Shown: in pieces, positions 7,094-10,946 of the stretch | How the letters are laid out: each line of letters opens with the position of its first letter | Position numbering within the stretch: the first letter of the stretch is position 1 | From: Chloroflexota bacterium | GTDB lineage: Bacteria > Chloroflexota > Limnocylindria > Limnocylindrales > CSP1-4 | Direction of reading: 5' to 3' | Assembly (NCBI GenBank): GCA_013695255.1 | Contig: JACDAV010000076.1 | Location: 1-10,946, forward strand | Length of the DNA: 10,946 nucleotides | Program-made: the position numbers and the translations under genes | The notes under the pieces: model-generated | The model's input: the letters and a program-made list of their open reading frames with translations, nothing else | Told to the model about the DNA's origin: nothing | Database searches by the model: none

Positions 7094-7926
7094 TCGGCGC
7101 GCCCGCGCGGCGGCGTGGTCGTCGGACGGCCGTGGATCCGCGCCTCGTCTCCGTGGCCGCAGTGCTGGTGCTGTTCCTGGGGCTTCCCGTTGCGACGCTC
7201 GTGGGCCGATCGCTGACAGGCGACGCGCTCGGGACGGTGTCGTCGAGCGCCGTGGTGCTCGACGCGCTGACGCTCAGCCTCGGCACGACCGCCGTCAGCC
7301 TGGTCCTCACCGTCGCGCTCGGCCTGCCGCTCGCCTGGCTCCTGGCTCGACGACGGTTCCGCGGCTCGGGGCTGGTGGAGACGATCGTCGACCTCCCGAT
7401 CGTGCTCCCGCCGTCGGTCGCCGGCCTTGGGCTGCTGTTCGTGTTCGGACGGCGCGGCCTGCTCGGCGAGCCGCTGGCGGTCTTCGGGCTGACCATCCCG
7501 TTCACGACCGTGGCGGTGATCCTCGCCCAGGTCTTCGTCGCGGCGCCGTTCTTCGTCCGCTCGGCGCGGGCGGGGCTGGCGGCCGTGGACCGGGACCTCG
7601 AGGACGCCGGGCGGACGGACGGCGCCTCCGAGCTGCAGGTGCTGCGCTGGCTGACCGTGCCGCTCGCGGCGCCGGCCCTGGCCGCCGGGATCGTGATGAG
7701 CTGGGCTCGGGCGCTCGGTGAGTTCGGCGCCACGATCATGTTCGCCGGCAACGTCGAGGGTCGGACGCAGACGTTGCCGCTGGTCGTCTACGCCGAGTTC
7801 CAGGGAGGCGAGCTCGATCGATCGATCGCCGCCGCCGCGGTGCTGATGACCGCCGCCTTCGGGGTCCTCGTCGCGGTCAGGGCGCTGCGCTGGGGCCGGG
7901 CCCTCGACGCCCGCGGGCTGGCGTAG
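7090..7926 (+). CDS. modB: Molybdate ABC transporter permease ModB
   Basis: The product has 278 residues from GTG 7090, overlapping the modA stop (GTGA). It has a basic N-terminus (RRRGRR) and then five or six membrane helices. The EAA-type loop that docks the ATPase is at about 171-192 (EDAGRTDGASELQVLRWLTVPL). ALGEFGATIMFAGN follows, a signature of ModB and related CysT/W-type permeases. It forms the channel for molybdate delivered by ModA. The usual partner ATPase gene modC does not follow: the stop at 7926 is 27 bp from the end of a convergent gene. The ATPase must come from elsewhere in the genome or be shared with another transporter. Confidence 0.93.
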   Translation: MIGAPARRRGRRTAVDPRLVSVAAVLVLFLGLPVATLVGRSLTGDALGTVSSSAVVLDALTLSLGTTAVSLVLTVALGLPLAWLLARRRFRGSGLVETIVDLPIVLPPSVAGLGLLFVFGRRGLLGEPLAVFGLTIPFTTVAVILAQVFVAAPFFVRSARAGLAAVDRDLEDAGRTDGASELQVLRWLTVPLAAPALAAGIVMSWARALGEFGATIMFAGNVEGRTQTLPLVVYAEFQGGELDRSIAAAAVLMTAAFGVLVAVRALRWGRALDARGLA

Positions 7927-7953
7927 CCGCCGGGGAAAACCTGCCGGTGAGGG

Positions 7954-8358
7954 TCAGGGGCCACCCAGCAGCGGCCGCAGCACCTGGACCACGACCACCA
8001 TCACGAGCCAGGCGATGGGCACTGCCGCGAAGAGCCCGAGCGCGGCGCTCCACGGGCTCCGCACCACCCGGCCGCGAGAGCCGGTCGGCTGCGGGACGAC
8101 GAGCCAGGTGACCACGCTGCCCGCGGTGAGGACCACGAGGACGTAGAGGGCCACGAACAGGACCCGCAGATCGCCACCCGGCAGGGCGATCCCGCGGCTG
8201 AGCGCGATGTCGTAGGCGAGATACCCGAGCCCGAGCACGACGGCCACCGCGAGGCTGGACATGACCGCCCGGAAGACGGGTCGCGGCGCGTTGCGGAGCT
8301 GGCGCCAGCGGACCTCGATCGGGCCGCGCCGGCGCGGTGTCGGCCGGGAACCGGTCAT
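7954..8358 (-). CDS. Small three-helix membrane protein, function unknown
   Basis: The product has 134 residues. The N-terminal 28 residues are Arg/Pro-rich and presumably cytoplasmic. Three hydrophobic segments follow at about 30-50, 64-86 and 105-128, and the protein ends LLGGP. The ATG at 8358 overlaps the TGA of the upstream aminotransferase-fold gene (ATGA, 8355-8358), so translation of the two is coupled and a shared role is likely. I do not recognise a family. The longer minus-strand reading frame through 9186 is rejected because its upstream part only shadows the aminotransferase gene. Confidence 0.7.
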   Translation of the reverse strand: MTGSRPTPRRRGPIEVRWRQLRNAPRPVFRAVMSSLAVAVVLGLGYLAYDIALSRGIALPGGDLRVLFVALYVLVVLTAGSVVTWLVVPQPTGSRGRVVRSPWSAALGLFAAVPIAWLVMVVVVQVLRPLLGGP

Positions 8359-9500
8359 GGCCCTTCGTCGAGCATGGCGAGCCGCGGTCGCCGGGGCAGC
8401 GTCGCCGGGGTGTGCGCCGCGAGAAGCGCCACGCCCTCGACGAGCCGGTCGAGCTCCTCGACCGTGTTCCAGAAGCCGATCCCGATCCGCAGCGAATCCT
8501 GCTCCGTGACGCCCGCCAGGAGGAAGATCCGCCCACCGAGCTCGTCGAGCGCCTCCGTGGCCGCCCAGCCCGCGATCCCGAACACGAGGGTCGTCGCGCG
8601 GGCCGCCGGTGTCCGCAGCGTGACACCGTCGATCGACGCCAGCCGTCCCGCCACGTGGGCCGTGAGTGCCTCGCCCCGCTGCTGGATCCATGGCAGCCCC
8701 ACGTACATCGACAGCCAGCCGCAGCCGCGCGCGAAGCCCGCGACGGAGGGCAGGTGGAAGCCGTCGGTCACCGGGTTGATCCCCGCTCCGGCAACGATGG
8801 CCAGCCCCTCGGGGCCGAGCAGCCACGCCTCGGAGCGCGCCACCACGAGGTCCGCCCCGAGGGTGAGCGGCTCGACCGGCACGGCACCGAGGCCGAGGCT
8901 GACGTCGACGAGCACCCGCACGCCGCGCCGCCGCGCCGCCGCCGCCAGGTGCTCCACCGGCAGCCGCGCGCCCGTCGTCGACGAGACGAGGGGGAGCGCC
9001 ACGAGCCGGACGCCTGCGGTCAGTGCCCGTTCGAGCTGATCGTCCAGCGGCTGGGCCGCGGACAGGCGCTCCACGGCCACGCCCGGGGGCGTGAGCCGCT
9101 CCACCGCCACGCCCGGCGGCGCGAGCCGCTCCAGCCCTCGCAGGTCCGGGTCGTCCACCACCAGCAGCCTGTCGCCGCCGCGCCATGGCACGGTCCGCAG
9201 CGCGCGCGTCAACGCGTCGTCGAGGCCGTGGGCGAGGGCGACCTCGTCGAGCTCAGCGGTCAGGATCGCGGCGGCCGCCGCGCGGGCCTCACCGACGCGC
9301 GCCTGGACGTCCTCGGCCCGGAAGCGGTGCGCTCGGCCGGTCGTGAGCTCCCATTGCGCGACCTCCGCCATGGCCGCGGCGCTCTCGGCGGGGAGGGGGC
9401 CCGCGGCCGGCGTGTCCAGGTAGATCCCCGCACTGACGGACGGGAGCGCCTCCCGCACCGCCGCGATCTTCTCCGGATCCGGCATGGAGGGGCCGACCAC
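8355..9500 (-). CDS. Aminotransferase class V-fold protein lacking the PLP lysine (probable pseudoenzyme)
   Basis: The product has 381 residues from GTG 9500, or 376 from ATG 9485. The whole class V fold (cysteine desulfurase/EgtE-like) is recognisable. The N-terminus has IYLDTPAAGPLP. The segment PLVSSTTGARLPVEHL corresponds to the usual HVS-x-x-TG motif. LVDVSLGLGAVPV corresponds to VDGAQ-x-x-GA and keeps the pyridine-binding Asp199. The end has RIGIGFWNTVEELDRLV. Where the family has HKWLLGP with the Schiff-base Lys, this protein has SEAWLLGP, so the Lys is Ala225; the Gln/His of the VDGAQ/H motif is Leu202. It probably cannot carry PLP catalysis. A 10-residue tandem duplication lies at about 126-145. 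It is coupled to the membrane protein downstream and diverges from the rhodanese gene. Confidence 0.85.
   Translation of the reverse strand: MVGPSMPDPEKIAAVREALPSVSAGIYLDTPAAGPLPAESAAAMAEVAQWELTTGRAHRFRAEDVQARVGEARAAAAAILTAELDEVALAHGLDDALTRALRTVPWRGGDRLLVVDDPDLRGLERLAPPGVAVERLTPPGVAVERLSAAQPLDDQLERALTAGVRLVALPLVSSTTGARLPVEHLAAAARRRGVRVLVDVSLGLGAVPVEPLTLGADLVVARSEAWLLGPEGLAIVAGAGINPVTDGFHLPSVAGFARGCGWLSMYVGLPWIQQRGEALTAHVAGRLASIDGVTLRTPAARATTLVFGIAGWAATEALDELGGRIFLLAGVTEQDSLRIGIGFWNTVEELDRLVEGVALLAAHTPATLPRRPRLAMLDEGP
9066..9125 (-). repeat. In-frame 30-bp tandem duplication inside the aminotransferase-fold gene
   Basis: Two adjacent 30-bp units (9066-9095 and 9096-9125) differ at only a few bases, and a partial third copy continues to about 9133. 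Translated, PPGVAVERL occurs twice in a row with one residue between. The duplication keeps the frame and lies in a surface-like loop between the large-domain strands. Confidence 0.75.
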
Positions 9501-9505
9501 GGCTC

Positions 9506-9512
9506 TATGATA
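9506..9512. promoter_or_regulatory. Shared symmetric -10 element for two divergent transcripts
   Basis: The heptamer TATGATA gives TATGAT on the plus strand (9506-9511) and TATCAT on the minus strand (9512-9507), each five of six to TATAAT. On the minus strand it ends exactly 6 nt before GTG 9500. On the plus strand it ends 7 nt before ATG 9519 of the leader ORF. Both transcripts would be leaderless. No clear -35 is seen on either side. Confidence 0.5.
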
Positions 9513-9518
9513 CCGGCG

Positions 9519-9554
9519 ATGCCCGTGACCCCCGGACGGCCCCCTCCCCGGTGA
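9519..9554 (+). CDS. Leader ORF of 11 codons, proline-rich, coupled to the rhodanese gene
   Basis: ATG 9519 opens an 11-residue peptide, MPVTPGRPPPR, with TGA at 9552-9554. The stop overlaps the rhodanese ATG as TGATG. It lies at the predicted transcription start of the TATGAT promoter, so it can be read as a leaderless ORF. The rhodanese has no Shine-Dalgarno site, so termination-reinitiation at TGATG is a plausible route to its translation. The Pro-Pro-Pro run just before the stop is a known ribosome-slowing motif relieved by EF-P. Expression is not shown. Confidence 0.4.
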   Translation: MPVTPGRPPPR

Positions 9555-10423
9555 TGAGCCCGTCCGGCATGCGCCAGACCGCGTCCGGCTATGCCCGCCC
9601 GGAGATCCTCGCCTCCACCGAGTGGCTGAGCGAGCATCTCGGCCGGTCGGAGCTCCGGGTCCTCGACGTCAGGTGGCGACCCGACGGGACGGCGCGCCAG
9701 GTCTTCGGGCTCGGGCACGTGCCCGGTGCCGCGCACGTCGACTGGGCGTCCGAGCTGGTCGCCCGCGAGAACCCTGGCCAGGCGTTCCTGCTGGCCGGCC
9801 CCGACCAGGTCGCGGGCGCCCTCGGTCGGGCCGGGGTGGGAGACGGCACCACGCTCGTCATCTACGACGACACGCTCAGCCTCTACGCGGCCCGCGTCTG
9901 GTGGAGCCTGCGGGCCTACGGCTTCGAGTCGGCGCGCATCCTGGACGGTGGCTTCCCCGCCTGGCTCGAGGAGGGACGGCCGCTCTCCAACGCCGACGCG
10001 CCGCCGCTGCCGGGCCACTTCTCGCCACGTGCCCAGCTCCGCATGCGGCTCACGACCGCGGACATCCGGGCGCTTCTCGGCTCGCCGGACGTGATGCTCC
10101 TCGACGCCCGCGCGCCGGCCGAGTTCCGGGGGCTGGAGGGCAACAGCCGGCGCCTGGGCCACATCCCCGGCGCTGTCAATGTCCCCGCAGCCACGTTGTC
10201 CCAGCCCGGCAGCCAGCGGTTCCGCCGCGGCGACGAGCTCCGGACCCTGCTCCACCGCTCGAACGTCACGCGCGGCCGCCGGATGGTCTGCTACGACGGC
10301 GGAGGCGTGGCGGCGGCGAAGCTGGCGTTCGTCCTGTCGCTGCTCGGCCACGAGGATGTGGCCGTCTACGACGGCGGCTGGACCGATTGGGGCGACCGAC
10401 TCGATCTGCCGGTCGAGCGCTGA
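9554..10423 (+). CDS. Two-domain rhodanese (sulfurtransferase-like) lacking the catalytic cysteine
   Basis: The product has 289 residues from ATG 9554 (GTG 9551 is the alternative) and two rhodanese domains. The N-terminal domain (about 15-140) has LRVLDVRW, GHVPGAAHVDW, VIYDD, AARVWWSLRAYG and DGGFPAW; it is the usual Cys-less half. The C-terminal domain (about 165-285) has VMLLDARAPAEFRG, GHIPGAVNVPA and YDGGWTDWG. In the C-terminal domain the active-site loop, normally YCGSGV or YCGGGI, reads CYDGGGVAA. Asp248 replaces the persulfide-forming Cys, and the nearby Cys246 is two residues too early. Thiosulfate or mercaptopyruvate sulfurtransferase activity is therefore doubtful, and a binding or sensing role is possible. 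It diverges from the aminotransferase-fold gene and shares its promoter element. Confidence 0.88.
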   Translation: MSPSGMRQTASGYARPEILASTEWLSEHLGRSELRVLDVRWRPDGTARQVFGLGHVPGAAHVDWASELVARENPGQAFLLAGPDQVAGALGRAGVGDGTTLVIYDDTLSLYAARVWWSLRAYGFESARILDGGFPAWLEEGRPLSNADAPPLPGHFSPRAQLRMRLTTADIRALLGSPDVMLLDARAPAEFRGLEGNSRRLGHIPGAVNVPAATLSQPGSQRFRRGDELRTLLHRSNVTRGRRMVCYDGGGVAAAKLAFVLSLLGHEDVAVYDGGWTDWGDRLDLPVER

Positions 10424-10561
10424 CCGCAAGGGCCGGCCGGGCGGGGGTCGCGGCGCGGGCCCCGGCGGGGCGGGACCTCCGGACGGGACGGCTCGCGGAC
10501 CCGACGGTTCGCCCGACCGCGCTGGGCGGGGCGCCTCGCCGGCTTTGCTGTCAGAGCGTCA

Positions 10562-10585
10562 GCACGTGAGCCCAAGGCTTCGTGC
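10562..10585. terminator. Hairpin downstream of the rhodanese gene
   Basis: GCACG (10562-10566) pairs with CGTGC (10581-10585), and GAGCC (10568-10572) pairs with GGCTT (10576-10580) with one G-U pair. There is a single T bulge and a CAA loop. It has no T-run. It is a possible terminator or 3' end stabiliser about 140 nt after the stop. Confidence 0.35.
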
Positions 10586-10719
10586 CGGCCGCTCGATGAC
10601 CCTCATCTGCAGTCGCGATACCCGGGCGGGGCCAACACAGGCCGTCGTGGGCCCGGCGGGACACCAACTGCGCGCCCAAGGCGCATCCGATGGCGATATG
10701 ACAGAACCGGCGATTGACG

Positions 10720-10747
10720 GGTGCGTCCCGAGGCGACCCGACGCACC
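10720..10747. terminator. Hairpin between convergent genes, possible bidirectional terminator
   Basis: GGTGCGTC (10720-10727) pairs perfectly with GACGCACC (10740-10747) around a 12-nt loop. It ends 11 bp past the stop of the minus-strand gene and also lies downstream of the rhodanese, so it could serve both. No T-tract flanks it on either strand. Confidence 0.4.
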
Positions 10748-10758
10748 GTGCCGTTACG

Positions 10759-10946
10759 TCAGCCGATCAGCTCGTCGTCACGTCGAGGACGGCCGGCGCC
10801 CCATGGATCCCCGCCGGGGCCGCCCCACGGGTTGCCCGCCCCGGCGCCCGGTTCCGGAAGATCGCCAGCGGGCGTGTCGCGCCACCGGTCGGCGGCCGGC
10901 GGTCGCGGCTGGTCGGCCGGCGGGGTTCCCGCCCACGGGTCCTGGG
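10759..10946 (-). CDS. C-terminal tail of an unrecognised protein with PWG repeats, cut by window edge
   Basis: The minus strand is open from the right edge to TGA at 10761-10759, giving 62 residues. The tail is Pro/Gly/Asp-rich and carries three spaced copies of a (D/N)PW(A/G)G-like motif: DPWAGTPP, NPWGGPGG and DPWGAGRP. It ends RRDDELIG. The regular Trp spacing and acidic end read like a disordered, low-complexity tail of a larger protein, not a shadow frame. Nothing visible identifies the protein. It converges on the rhodanese gene, with a hairpin just past its stop. Confidence 0.65.
   Translation of the reverse strand, partial: QDPWAGTPPADQPRPPAADRWRDTPAGDLPEPGAGAGNPWGGPGGDPWGAGRPRRDDELIG

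Larger units (their letters stand above)
10424..10758. other. Intergenic region of 335 bp between convergent genes; hairpins only
   Basis: No credible gene or RNA gene is seen. The plus-strand frame open from 10596 to the window edge has Arg/Pro/Ala-rich shadow composition. By eye, the stretch from about 10556 to 10720 is less GC-rich than its flanks, as expected for non-coding DNA. Two hairpins, listed separately, are the only structured elements noticed. Confidence 0.6.

Noticed and set aside
7815..7828. GATC-rich run CGATCGATCGATCG
   Set aside because: It lies inside modB and is explained by codons for a normal Leu-Asp-Arg-Ser-Ile segment. I see no reason to call it a regulatory or methylation cluster.
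7927..7953. Terminator between the convergent modB and membrane-protein genes
   Set aside because: The 27-bp gap contains only weak CCGG/GGAAAACC pairing, with no stable stem or T-run.
8359..9186. N-terminal extension of the small membrane protein (410-codon minus-strand frame)
   Set aside because: The extension overlaps the aminotransferase-fold gene in another frame and is Arg/Gly/Ala-rich without motifs. The ATGA overlap at 8355-8358 marks the real start.
10596..10946. Plus-strand frame open to the right edge
   Set aside because: Its product is Arg/Pro-rich with no recognisable pattern, and it overlaps the better-supported minus-strand PWG-repeat tail.
1..10946. CRISPR arrays, insertion sequences, prophage or integrase genes
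   Set aside because: No spaced direct repeats, transposase or recombinase motifs were noticed. Although a tRNA is present, no integrase or repeated tRNA end lies beside it.

Overview
The window is very GC-rich (by eye about 70% or more) with short intergenic gaps, coupled starts (GTGA and ATGA overlaps) and several starts that sit directly behind a TANNNT -10 box, as in leaderless transcripts. Together with a DUF4383 membrane protein and a giant ATPase/LuxR regulator, this points to a high-GC Chloroflexota (Limnocylindria-like) or Actinomycetota bacterium. The phylum is an inference; no marker gene settles it.

Layout. (1) Positions 1-3274, minus strand: a LuxR-type regulator of at least 1091 residues, cut by the left edge just after its DNA-binding domain. 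(2) Divergent from it at 3497-4630, plus strand: two small membrane proteins (DUF4383 and a six-helix protein with a His-rich tail), closed by a UUCG hairpin. (3) 4681-5601, plus: an orphan N6-adenine-type DNA methyltransferase. (4) 5712-5787, minus: a tRNA whose anticodon reads UAU, i.e. a rare tRNA-Ile for AUA codons. (5) 5880-7926, plus: a tightly coupled molybdate operon (HTH-Mop regulator, modA, modB) that ends without modC. (6) 7954-9500, minus: an aminotransferase class V-fold protein coupled to a three-helix membrane protein. (7) 9519-10423, plus: a proline-rich 11-codon leader ORF joined by TGATG to a two-domain rhodanese. Regions 6 and 7 diverge from one symmetric -10 element. (8) 10759-10946, minus: the C-terminal tail of an unrecognised protein with PWG repeats.

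The recurring oddity is loss of catalytic residues in otherwise well-kept proteins. The regulator has Val in place of the Walker A Lys, the aminotransferase-fold protein has Ala in place of the PLP Lys, and the rhodanese has Asp in place of the catalytic Cys. Each is at least two base changes away from the usual codon and lies in an open, conserved frame. The divergent pair of apparently non-catalytic sulfur-enzyme folds, next to a molybdate operon, is the best candidate here for an undescribed system. A link to molybdenum-cofactor sulfuration is only a hypothesis.
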